Part shown: piece after piece, positions 46,254 to 56,177 of the stretch
Layout of the letters: each line of letters begins with the position of its first letter
Numbering within the stretch: the first letter of the stretch is position 1
Position numbers and translations under genes: made by a program
Origin: Nitzschia sp. DOCU1
Taxonomy: Eukaryota > Bacillariophyta > Bacillariophyceae > Bacillariales > Bacillariaceae
DNA: 64,000 nt
Direction: 5' to 3'
NCBI GenBank assembly: GCA_951394045.1
Contig: OX595987.1
Span: forward strand, 3,906,001 to 3,970,000
The notes under the pieces: model-generated
What the model saw: the letters and a program-made list of their open reading frames with translations, nothing else
Database searches by the model: none
Told to the model about the DNA's origin: nothing

Positions 46254-47824
46254 TTAGATTTCCTCCACTTGACCAACATCATCAGGATCACCATACAGCA
46301 ACGAAAGATCAATGTCGAACTCCCTAATTGCATCCTCCTTCTTCCCAATCATCTTTCTTGCCAACTTGCGATAAGCTAGCTCGAAAATGAAGTGCTTAGA
46401 ATGGCGCACTTTCACCTCTTCATCAATCAGCTGGATCCACTGGGCCATTTTGGAATGAACCGCATTGTCCCATCCCCGGCACTCCTGGCGGCTTGATGGA
46501 CTAACGTTTTCCCTTGCCTTGGTGTACATGCGTAACTTAGCACTGGCTTTATCCATTGCAGCTGTACGAGCTTTTTTGTCTTGAAGGTCCAGAACACTTT
46601 GAACAAGTGCATCAGAGTACTGACGGGCCTTGGCTGCCCTCTCTCGAATTTCTTTCTCCTTCTGTAACCTTGCATCCCGCAGTTCTTCATACAGCTCTTG
46701 GTTGGACTCCCTGTTCACAATAACCGGAACACTGTTAAGCAAATTGTCATCCACCAGCAAAGGGTTATCTTCATCCAGACCTTCCTCTTCATCACGTTCG
46801 TGCAGCCACACTGATGCCGTATCTAGGTCGATCTCCAGATCACCCAGAATGACATCGGCAATGCTCTGGCGTTGTGGTGGTCCCACCCTACCAGCAGTAG
46901 GTGCACCACCTCCTCTTGTTGAGGACCCAGCACGTGTAGTAGTACTAGTAGTAAGCACGGCTGGGGCACCATCATATTCTGTCACAAAATCCGTACCAGC
47001 ATTCTTGATCTTGAAATTGAAAGTCCAACTCTCGCAATGGTTCTCTAACAAAACCATAGCCAGAGCCTCAGTTTGAGAGTTGGTAAACCTCCCTGTTCCA
47101 TTCAAAATTGCATCTTTCCACTTATCATCTCCCATTGCCGCACGTAAGAAATAGTGGTAGAATACAAATCTTCCCTTCGGATACGCCATCCGTTCTTCAA
47201 AAGCACAGTACGACATCATTGTAGTCTTTACCACCTCGTTCACTGAGGCATGACACATACCTAGTTGCAGTAGTAGTACCACATGGCAACAAGAATGGCA
47301 GAGAAGAGTCAGCAAACTGGGCATTTTCCCGCCTGTATCAGCACCAACGACAACTCACTATCAAATCTTGCACCCATCGTTGTGTAGACAGCACCATTTC
47401 TGCAGTCATTGATCATTGTAACCACTGGCTTACGCTCTATATTCTTCTTGCCTGCAGAACCTGTACGCCGGGATACCTTATCCCACAGTCTCTTTGCATA
47501 TGATAACCTGTCCTCCTTTGTTACAAGCCTACCTTTTGCCAAGTGATGGTGGCAATTGCGGTAGAACTGTTTGAATATCATTCCCTTGTGGCTTGATACA
47601 TTGACACTCTTCAGGACATACTTATACCTCCTCCATAGAGTATTTCTAACAAACTCATTGACCAAAGCTTGGTCGTCTTCCAAAAGTCTCTCCATCTCCT
47701 CTGCCAAAACAGTGGGGACTGGTGCCTCCCGTGGGCCATTGACCCTATTCTCGTCGTTTGACATGGCTCCAGTTTGTAATTTATGACCTCGTTTTGAACT
47801 GGATTGTCGTCCCGTATTGAGCAT
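46254..47824 (-). CDS. Transposon-borne protein of unknown function, two exons
   Basis: Exon 1 is 47359-47824 and exon 2 is 46254-47260, joined by a 98-bp intron (donor GTGAGT, acceptor CAACTAG), giving about 490 aa. The first exon is basic and helical (ERLLEDDQALVNEFVRNTLW, KRLWDKVSRR). The region after the splice (MCHASVNEVVKTTMM...RFVFYHYFLRAAMG) is compact and Cys/His-containing. A Ser/Thr/Gly-rich linker and acidic stretch follow, and then a long coiled-coil-like segment (EELRDARLQKEKEIRERAAK). No family recognised. In CACTA elements a second gene often encodes a DNA-binding accessory protein; that is a guess from position only. An unspliced reading would break at a stop after exon 1. 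Confidence 0.6.
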
Positions 47825-48112
47825 ATGGCTTCATTACTACCACTATTTGAATCTTTCCAAAATACGAGAAACCATGTAAGACATGTCGCTGCGACACCTT
47901 ATAACTGTCAACTCTCCCCAATTGGCCCGCTCCTTCCAGCAACTCCCGCCTTAGTCTAATCAAAGTTTGAAAAAGCTAGTCTTAGTTCAAACATCCTCCC
48001 GCCTTAGTCCAGCAGTTGGCTCTGACCCACTCCAGGACTCTCTCTTAGTTATCCCACCTTACATTGAAAGATGCAGAGTCCCCACTAATGTTCCAACTTT
48101 AACAACCCAGCA
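47825..48112. other. Divergent internal spacer of the CACTA-like element
   Basis: Lies between the divergent starts of the 490-aa gene (-) and the transposase gene (+). Holds four CTTAGT-type motifs (47949-48050), the same type as in the element ends. Confidence 0.55.
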
Positions 48113-51100
48113 ATGAAGATGTTATCCATCCAATCCCGCAACAAAAGAAGGCGTGGCGGCTCTATTACCCTGACCAGATCCACTTTCACCACCACAGTAA
48201 CTGCTGATGGAAGTGGGCAAGTCAACACCAACAACGAGGACATTAGTCTGCATGTATCTCAAAGTAGCAACAACCATAGAACACTCACTCATCTTGGTTC
48301 CGATGACTCTTACCTTCGTCTTCATTCACAAGATACTGAAACCCCTCTTTACCAATCCAGGTTTCACGACCGTCAGTTTGATCTCATCATCAATGACACA
48401 GATTCTGACAAAGAGGAATCCCAGCCCTCGGAGGACCATCATCAAACACCCGCAGATTCTGACGAGGAGGAATCCCAGACCTCAGACCAACGTAATCTTC
48501 TCTCTGAGAAGGAGATTGAGTCCACCCAGTATGCCGAATGTACAAACGCCACCTTGGAGGCAACGTTGGAGCTCTTCTCCTTTTGCCTCGATGGGGGTAC
48601 CTCTCTTACATTCTTTGATAATCTCATAACCCTCCTTCGTGGCCATGCCAAGAATACCAACGTTAACTTCAGTCAACTTCCTTCCCGTCCTCTTCTGATA
48701 CAATTTCTGAATTCTAGTTTCAAATGTCCAACTCCAACAGAGGTGATGGTAGATAGACATTCTGTCCAAACTTTTGACATACTTGGACAGATCACGGATC
48801 TCCTGTCCTCAGACCTCACGGATGACATATCAAACCTATGCGTAAACCCTGCACCTGATACAATCTTCAAGCCATATGTACCTGCGGATGAAGACAAGTA
48901 CTCGGAGATCCAGGGCTCGGATTGGTACATGCGCACCTGTGACAAGTCCCTGTTGACTCCATACTTGGACTCAGATGGCAACAATGTCCCCGGGTTTGTC
49001 TTGCCCTTAGTCATCTACATGGATAAGACTGGTACTGATATGTACCAGAGGTACCCATTAGAGCCAGTCATGTTCACCCTGTCAATCTTTCGCCGTGCGA
49101 TCCGCGAGAAAGAACAATCATGGCGCCACCTCGGGTTCATCCCTGACCTTACCTCTTGTACTCAGAAAGACGACGACGGCTCAAATTCTTGTGTTGCTAA
49201 CAGTACCACCAAGAGTGTCCAGCTGTACCACGACTGCTTGCGGGCAATACTTTCCCGTCTGGTGTCTCTGCAAAAGAATCCCCCCGTTGTCACCTTGGAC
49301 TTTGGAGGTAACAAACAACGTTGCACACTAATCCTGCCAGTTTCAATAGTAACTGGCGACCAGCTATCTCAAGACAAGAACTGTGGACGAAAAGCAGTAG
49401 CCAGTGGGGCCGGTCGTCTTCACCGCTCCTGCATGACAAGCCACTATCAAGTGGCTTCTTGTACTGCAAAATCAACCCGATGTACCCCTGTCAGCAAAAG
49501 AGTACTCGAACGACTGTCGAACATAGCTCAGAGTGATAAGGAGGGCTCTGTTGATCATCAACGACTTTTTGCAACAATGGATGTTTCGGTTGACAACGCC
49601 ACAGCAAGAAATTTGCTGATTCGACGTGCCAAGATTGCAAGAGTTGTTCTTGAGGATGTATTATCGACTCACCCAATCAACAACGCATGGAATGAAGTAG
49701 ACTTTGGAGACAATATCAATGGAATTCACCAAGCCACTGTTGATGACTTCATGCATTACCACGAGAGTGGACTTGGTATGTACGTCGGACAGGTTGCATA
49801 CCTTGGTCTCACCAAGACAGAAAGAAACCAGATCGAGGAATTGTCCAAGCGACTTATTGGTACTACCCGAAGCGGGATTCGCGACGAGTATCCCAGAGGT
49901 CATTTCCACTCTGGCTTTTCTAATATGACTCTGCTGACGGCCAGCGAGAAGATAGGCTTGCTTTTTCCCCTTCACTTGTGTCTCAGAACCGAACAAGGCT
50001 ATGAAGTCTTCGAAACGGCACTCAAAAGACAACAGCTGAAGTATATATCATTTCCGATCACCAAGACAACAGTTAACGAAGAAGATGACAGCAAACACAG
50101 GAAGAATAAGCGAAGCAAACCAAAGCAATCGGATGAAGGCATTGACTCACCGCCATCACTAGAGGATTATGCAACTGTTGAAAGCAAGCATCAGTACCGT
50201 GATCGCAACAAGAAACATCCTTTCCCCCGTACTGAGAAGACCGCAAGGTTAGTAACGGCGCAAATCAAACGTCACTGTCTTAGTTTTGTTCTCGATCTGG
50301 ATCTGGACAAGATGCAGTTGGACATCCTTCTGTCGGAAGTGTGGTCAATAGTCCGTACCAGCATCGAAGACACAGATGACCTTATGTTCAAGGAATTCGA
50401 TGATGACGGTAGTTCTGTCAGCAACACAACTCCAGGAGAGCAAAGAATCGATGCACTCATCCCCACACTACTCCTAACCCCCCTGCCCACAACAAGAAAA
50501 GTTGACGAAGCGTCAAAATATCATTCCACCCCCACTGTGAAACACGACGGTGAGAAGCTTGTGGCAAAGCATCCATTCACGGAGCTGCGACAGTCAGACG
50601 GCTGGATTACAAAACATCGGCGAATCAAACCGTTGACCAAGGGCGATGGTGAAACATCCTGTGTCCTCTCAACTGTGGATGACTTCCAGGAGTTCCTCGA
50701 AGTTTGTCTTGCTTTCCATGCCTTTCTCCACTATTCCAACCAGCTACCACTATCGGTACGACAGGATTTCGTCTTGATAGACCATGCTTTCAGCTCCTTT
50801 GTTGATTTATACCGACGCACAGTATACCGGGGAGACAAAGGAATTGACGATACAACATGCAAGATCCATTCACATCTCCACCAGCCACTGCTTATGAAAG
50901 AGTACTGCGATCCACAAAACTCAGAAGCGGGAAAGGGCGAGCGTGGATTGAAAGTCTGGGCAAAGCTTGTTTCAATTACAGCTCTCAAGCGCGGGCCTCG
51001 TACCTTCGTAAAGCAAACATCCCTCCGCGTCCAAGAGTGGCAACTGCTCCGCAGAGCCGCCATTGCCAAAAGTCGTCGCCAGAAACACCTTGAAGACAAA

Positions 51101-51823
51101 CCTAGCACTGACGAGGCGGAACAAGGTGGGGCGGTTGGTTGCCTTTTCAAGAGGAAACAGCCACATTTCATCTATCGATTGGGTCCAAACGGAACAGGAC
51201 TGGAGACCTTGTATGAGGTCGATCGAGTTGGTGTGCTGGAACCCGCCCTGACAAATCCTTTCCCTGCTGATCTACTGACTGCACTGGAGCGTTTGGAACC
51301 GTCCCAGAGTACATTCAAGATCTGGCTAGAGGCAGAGCTTCAAACCGAACACGACGGCAGGCAATACGTCCGTTGTATACCATGCCGACCAGGGGAAAGC
51401 GCATACTACGACTGGGCCGCAGTTCAGTTCCCGCAGGAAAACAACAACATTGTCCCGGCAAAGATTCTGTTGTTTTACGAGAACAAAGATGGCGATGCAA
51501 AAGCAATCGTCCACTCGGCGGACTACCCAACAGGCAAACTCAAAGAGAACGGTAACTTCGGAATCGGTAGGTTGGCCAGCAGATGGAAGTTGTGTTGGAC
51601 TGCGAACGGGTGGCCTCATCTGTATAGTATATCAGCTTCGGACATCCAGCACCTACTCTATGTTGTGGAAGAGCAGGCAAATCCAAACAGACGACCCATC
51701 CCACCTCGTTGCACAACTACAGCCGAGCATAACAAATACAAGATACAGGCACTGAAATCCAGAAGCGAGTGGGCAGCTGAGTTTCTAAAATGGGCAGGGG
51801 AGAGACAATCAGATCGGACATAG
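48113..51823 (+). CDS. Plavaka/CACTA-like transposase
   Basis: 1236 aa from the ATG at 48113, single exon. An N-terminal basic stretch (NKRRRGG) could be a nuclear signal; residues about 20-150 are polar with duplicated DSDxEESQxS motifs. The core has LPLVIYMDKTGTDMYQRYPLEP around D304, closely like the first catalytic motif of Plavaka-type transposases (xxYxDKTxxD...YPV), and NINGIHQATVDDFMHYHESG near residues 535-555, matching the xxHGIxxATxxDxLHxxExG motif of the same families. These transposases cut and paste the element through a DDE active site. The C-terminal third (residues 700-1236) has no domain I recognise. No internal stop or frameshift, so the element may be autonomous. Confidence 0.75.
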   Translation: MKMLSIQSRNKRRRGGSITLTRSTFTTTVTADGSGQVNTNNEDISLHVSQSSNNHRTLTHLGSDDSYLRLHSQDTETPLYQSRFHDRQFDLIINDTDSDKEESQPSEDHHQTPADSDEEESQTSDQRNLLSEKEIESTQYAECTNATLEATLELFSFCLDGGTSLTFFDNLITLLRGHAKNTNVNFSQLPSRPLLIQFLNSSFKCPTPTEVMVDRHSVQTFDILGQITDLLSSDLTDDISNLCVNPAPDTIFKPYVPADEDKYSEIQGSDWYMRTCDKSLLTPYLDSDGNNVPGFVLPLVIYMDKTGTDMYQRYPLEPVMFTLSIFRRAIREKEQSWRHLGFIPDLTSCTQKDDDGSNSCVANSTTKSVQLYHDCLRAILSRLVSLQKNPPVVTLDFGGNKQRCTLILPVSIVTGDQLSQDKNCGRKAVASGAGRLHRSCMTSHYQVASCTAKSTRCTPVSKRVLERLSNIAQSDKEGSVDHQRLFATMDVSVDNATARNLLIRRAKIARVVLEDVLSTHPINNAWNEVDFGDNINGIHQATVDDFMHYHESGLGMYVGQVAYLGLTKTERNQIEELSKRLIGTTRSGIRDEYPRGHFHSGFSNMTLLTASEKIGLLFPLHLCLRTEQGYEVFETALKRQQLKYISFPITKTTVNEEDDSKHRKNKRSKPKQSDEGIDSPPSLEDYATVESKHQYRDRNKKHPFPRTEKTARLVTAQIKRHCLSFVLDLDLDKMQLDILLSEVWSIVRTSIEDTDDLMFKEFDDDGSSVSNTTPGEQRIDALIPTLLLTPLPTTRKVDEASKYHSTPTVKHDGEKLVAKHPFTELRQSDGWITKHRRIKPLTKGDGETSCVLSTVDDFQEFLEVCLAFHAFLHYSNQLPLSVRQDFVLIDHAFSSFVDLYRRTVYRGDKGIDDTTCKIHSHLHQPLLMKEYCDPQNSEAGKGERGLKVWAKLVSITALKRGPRTFVKQTSLRVQEWQLLRRAAIAKSRRQKHLEDKPSTDEAEQGGAVGCLFKRKQPHFIYRLGPNGTGLETLYEVDRVGVLEPALTNPFPADLLTALERLEPSQSTFKIWLEAELQTEHDGRQYVRCIPCRPGESAYYDWAAVQFPQENNNIVPAKILLFYENKDGDAKAIVHSADYPTGKLKENGNFGIGRLASRWKLCWTANGWPHLYSISASDIQHLLYVVEEQANPNRRPIPPRCTTTAEHNKYKIQALKSRSEWAAEFLKWAGERQSDRT

Positions 51824-51886
51824 CCATAACCTAGAGTTCCACTGATCTCTCTTACCATGTTTAGTTCCTTCGCTTTTATTGACTGA

Positions 51887-54800
51887 CTATATAGTGAATA
51901 GCCGTTGCACACGTGTTGCCTCACGGCTTCCATATGGCTTCACCCAAGAGCACCCATAGTCGTCCAGAGACCACACACCTTGGCCTTTAATGAATACATC
52001 AACCAATTGCAATAGACGTCCGTCGGTGCTCTCGCACAGTTCAACCTCGAGCTCGTCGTTGTGTTTTACCCGTGACGGCTCAGATAGCTCTTGTTTTAAC
52101 ATCTCACAGACATCGAAGACCTGCTCGTCGGAGAACCCATGTGAAGTTATGTGACCGTGCGATGCGGCTGTCTTGACTGGGAAAAGGATTTCTCGCAGCT
52201 TTGGGTGTGCATGGAGGCGAATTCGTAGGTGTGCACAAAATTGGAGGAAGACTTGTAGTCGAAACAACCCAAGCTCGCATCTTGCCACCGCGTTTATATC
52301 CCCTGTAGTTTTTTCAAGGAGCTCTTCCATTGCCCAAGAGTCAATCGACGGCATTTCGTTGATTTTATTCAACAGTCCAAGGAGGATAGTCGTTATAGAC
52401 TCGACTTTGTTGGGTCCGTCGCCAGACTTGTCAAAAGTCTGGCGGAAATTAAACCCAATAGGCGAGTACCTTGGGTTTGGGCCGCCAATGAACTCGCCTC
52501 CACCATCCTTCTCACCAAACATTTTCACGCACCAGTCATGGTAGAGAAAGGCTGGTCCCGGGTACGGTTTCAAAACCTCGCTTCGTTCAAACCGACTGAG
52601 TACCTCCCAGAAATAATGGAACGAATTCTGCCAGCTGGCAACCATGGCAAGCTGGATCATTCCCCGCTCAGTCAACCATGGCGGAACCCTATGAATGGCG
52701 GTGCAGGCGGCCGAGATCCATAAACTTCTGGTGGGTGCGGTGACAACAGTGAAGTAGTCCTGGACCAGATTTCTGAAAATGTATTGTGTCTCGAAGGGCA
52801 TGTAGTCGTCAAGGTAGAACGGGGAAAGGTCACGACATGTGGGAAGGATCGAAGGTTGTGCCGCACCCTTGTACATGCCAAATAGTTGGCGATAACGGGC
52901 GTCAACAGCATCTTGGTAGGTCTTGATCTGCGCCTTGATTCTTAGAACTTCAGAAATGTGGCTGAGCATATAATCGCCTATCCGCTTTCTGAAGTTGATT
53001 ATAATCTTCAGACTCCAAAGGCTTCCGAGAGAGTCAACAAAGGTAAACGACTTGCATGCGGTCCAGTTGTAGCCTTGGCGCTCGTCGTTATGGTCATCTT
53101 TGTGACGAGTGCCCGACTGCAGGTCGGATAGGTTCAGAACCTGGATTGTGATCCACTCAACGTAGATCTCGTCTGCGAAAAGGAAGGATCGCAGATGGTC
53201 CGCAAATTCCAGGTAGCGGCGCTCGTTTAGGACGAATGGATGCCCCATTTCCACAGCCATCCGTTTACACGCACGGCACATGCCCTCCACTAGTCGGCCA
53301 AGAACCACCCGAATTGTCTCTCCAGTTTTCGAACGGAAAAAAACATCGGTCCCACAAAGGGTCTTTGGACGGTACACCTTCCCTGGCTCCATCGCAAGGC
53401 CTGCATTACCGAAATCAAGCCTAGACCCAAGCTTACTGTTTGACGAGCGAGATGGGTCATTTGTGCCTTGTTCAAAAACGAATTGAACGAGGACGCGCAG
53501 GTCCCAGGCGAGGGCATCTCCGGAAAAAGACTCGTCATAAATAGAACAACCTGGCCTTGCAACAATGACATGGGGGCAACACCGGTTGAGGGTACCGACT
53601 CCACCACTCAACATTACTTGGGTGTTGCGCAAGAGGCCAGCCTCTGGCCACATTGTTTGTTGGAGGGCCTCCTTTGGCAACACCTCGAACTGGTGGTAGC
53701 AACTTTTGAGATCCCACGCCTGATACAGTTCGGCAGGAGAGTGGTACAGGTGGATGTCGAAGTCCTCGGTTTCGATCACCAAACGCGCCACCACAGAAGC
53801 CATTTCTTGTTGAGTGGCTAGGCGGGGTATTTCCTGCCACCGACTCGAATCATCGTATGGTACATCTATGCAATTCGTAGCTGTTGCCACAGTAATAGCC
53901 GGCTCCACCATAGTAGTAGTAGGCGCCACAAATATACCGCCGGCAGTACTGCAAGCTGCCTCCCCCGTAGTGGCTGCCGCCGCTGCACGAGTCACAGTAG
54001 TAATGGTAACTGGCGGCCCCGCCGTAGGACTGAGGGTTGAGAGGATGGACGGAAAATTTTCAAGGGGGGCAAGAGCACCAGAACTAGGGCCGTCATCGAC
54101 CTTCCGGCGCTTGCTCCGATTGAGTGAGGCCTGGGCCTCTACAAGGGAAGCTTGACGACGAAGTCCTGCAAGCGCCGCCTTGGTGGAACTGTTTTTTCCC
54201 TTCGTTTTCTGCAGGCTCAAAAGCTGCATAAAAACTACAACCCGGACTATGATGTACTCCCGTTCGAGGGACCGGGCAAGGTGGTCATAAGACGATTTCT
54301 TGAACTTGGAATGTAGGGTTTGGAAGAGATGGTCATTGTAGTCCTGGACAGGCAGTCCGCTGTTTGCACGGCGGACTTTGTCCAGGAACTCTTCGGGCTC
54401 TTTGATCCATTCCTTCAAAAGATTCTTACGGTCGGTGATGGCTGCAACATCTCGGCAGACCATTAAGAGATCTTGGATCCGCTCCAACATCTCGCGCCGG
54501 GTGGAACATTTCCTGAAGACGATAGTAAATAGCTTCTCCATGTACCGCGGGTTTTGTCGCTTTGTTTTTTTAATACCTTCACGTTTTCGTTGCCTACAGC
54601 AAAGATCAGGGCGGACATACCAAGCTGCATAACTTGGTGCTCACGGCGGATCCTAGCGTATGCAGATTGCTGGTGGTGGAAGTCGACGACGCGAGCTTTG
54701 CCATAGGTGGGCAATGCCTTGCAACGGCCATCTTTGTGGTTGATATCATCGGCGTTGCTGGGATCGTCCTCGAACTCGATATGATCTTCTTCAGCAAGAT

Positions 54801-55468
54801 CAATCTCATCAGGCATGTCGATAAAGATTCTTTTTGACTGCAAAAAGCGAAAAATTGAGTCCAGAATGGCAGAGAGACGATAATACCTGGCCACAACTTC
54901 GTAGTCCTGAATGTTCAGACAGTCTTCGATGCGCCGGTATGATATTTCTTTAAAGAACAAGGAGTTAGTTTAATATCATTTAAACAAGTACTTGTAAACT
55001 AGCGACTTGAAACTCACCTATTTTATTCCCTTTCTTTAGGGAGACGACCGCCCAGCCATGGACGCCAAGATAGTCCATGAAGCTCATTTGGAGCTCCTTG
55101 GCAAAAACATTCTGTGCAAAAAGAGCATCTCGGAAGAAGTGCCTTTTCTGCTTGCGAGCCCAGATGATTAAACAAACAGCGAAGACACGCATGGACGGCT
55201 GGTACCGGCCTTCCTTCTCGAAGCTCTGCTTGTCGTGGTGGGACTCCACCACCGTCTTGAACAGGTGCTCCAAGTCGCAGCCCAAGCCATTGGTGAAAAG
55301 TTTTGCCTCCTTTGCCAAAACGGTGTCGTTTTGGAGCTCCTCGAGCGAAAAGAGGCCGGTAATCTGCTGGCCCGCCACCAAAGGCTCGAGTTGTTGTGTT
55401 CGGGGATGAGCTTCAACATCAAAATCGATGGGAGGATCGTCAGCGGTGTTGGAATCGTCGTCCACCAT
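51887..55468 (-). CDS. Second transposon-borne gene of unknown function, three exons
   Basis: Exons 55018-55468, 54577-54947 and 51887-54535, introns of 70 and 41 bp (donors GTGAGT and GTATTA), giving about 1156 aa from the ATG at 55468. Joining restores a continuous frame (KKGNKI|E|ISYRRIED and ENVK|KLFTIVF). Exon 1 encodes an acidic start and a helical domain. The middle has a Lys/Arg-rich nuclear-like patch (RSKRRK) and a Thr/Ala-rich linker. The long C-terminal part is well-folded-looking (YFTVVTAPTRSLWISAACTA, WAMEELLEKTTGD) but matches no family I know. The 41-bp intron is unusually short but needed for continuity. Convergent with the transposase gene, ending 64 bp from it. Whether it serves transposition is unknown. 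Confidence 0.6.
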
Positions 55469-56177
55469 GGTCAAACGAGGATGGTGTGAGTTTTTGGTGA
55501 GATAATGGCGCTACGGGAAAAAAGCGCAGGCAACTCTTGTAGGCCAAAGCAGGCCTGCTTTGGCCTACCAGAGTTGCCTACGCTTTTTGTACGTAGAAAG
55601 AGTTGCCCACGCCTTTTCCCCGTAGAGGCCATACTCATTCAGTGCAGCAGGGTGAGGTTGGGCGAGGAAGAATTATGAGAGGAGAAACTGCAAGCTCCGC
55701 ACCATGATGGTTCCGGCCTGAGAGAGAGAAGAACTCAGTTAGTGTCGTTTGCGGTCACCCGGTCTTGCTTGCAGAAGGGAGAACATTCCCGGAAATCCAG
55801 CACTTATGAAATAAGTTTCGACGGTACCATTTGGGCCTAATTTAAATATGTAATCGGAGAAAGCTAAAAGTCCGCTGAAGGTATATATAGCCCAACTTGA
55901 ATCATGGTGTTCTCGGATTCTAATAAATATTTGGTGAGTCTAAATAAGTGCTTACCCTGTCTGAATTAAGACTGTGCAATGTTGTACAGTGTACTTGGGC
56001 GCACTTAGTCCTGAGGTACATTGGTGAGTCCAAAGAGAGCTGGGTGGGTTGGGGAGGCGTGGAGAGAGGCGTGGATTTCTAAAGTGTACGACAAAGGGCT
56101 ATTTTAACGCACGGGGACTTTGGGGGGGATCTTGGGGGGCTTTGCGCAGGTCGACCCTCAAAAACAGCCTCTAGATG
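55469..56177. other. 3' subterminal region of the CACTA-like element
   Basis: Upstream DNA of the 1156-aa gene and right end of the element. Contains the 86-bp palindrome at 55511-55596, CTTAGTCC/GTGAGTCTAAATAAG-type motifs (about 55930-56030) and G-runs near 56120. Confidence 0.55.
55511..55596. repeat. 86-bp near-perfect palindrome with central AGG|CCT
   Basis: Arms of about 43 bases meet at 55553/55554. The inner 26 bases of each arm (left from AGGCAACTCTTGTAGGCC, right from CCTGCTTTGGCCTACCAG) differ at one position; the outer parts (CTACGGG...AAGCG and CGCTTTTT...CGTAG) match with a few changes. A third partial copy (CGTAGAAAGAGTTGCCCACG) follows. Confidence 0.85.

Larger units (their letters stand above)
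45681..56177 (+). mobile_element. 10.5-kb CACTA/Plavaka-like DNA transposon inserted in the LINE
   Basis: Begins CATCTAGA and ends TCTAGATG (an 8-bp terminal inverted repeat), with TG on both outer sides (45679-45680 and 56178-56179), a likely 2-bp target duplication. Removing 45681-56177 and one TG joins GCC to TGG and restores the LINE frame across the site (SGEA|WTFYLS). Inside are a transposase gene (+), two multi-exon minus-strand genes, many CTTAGTCCA-like subterminal motifs and an 86-bp palindrome. The transposase resembles Plavaka, but the CATCTAGA end is not the standard CACTA end, so the family is tentative. Confidence 0.8.

Noticed and set aside
47261..47358. Signal-peptide-like start (MPSLLTLLCHSCCHVVLLLQLG) for the 490-aa gene
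   Set aside because: It is the translation of the intron; splicing joins the two ORFs better.
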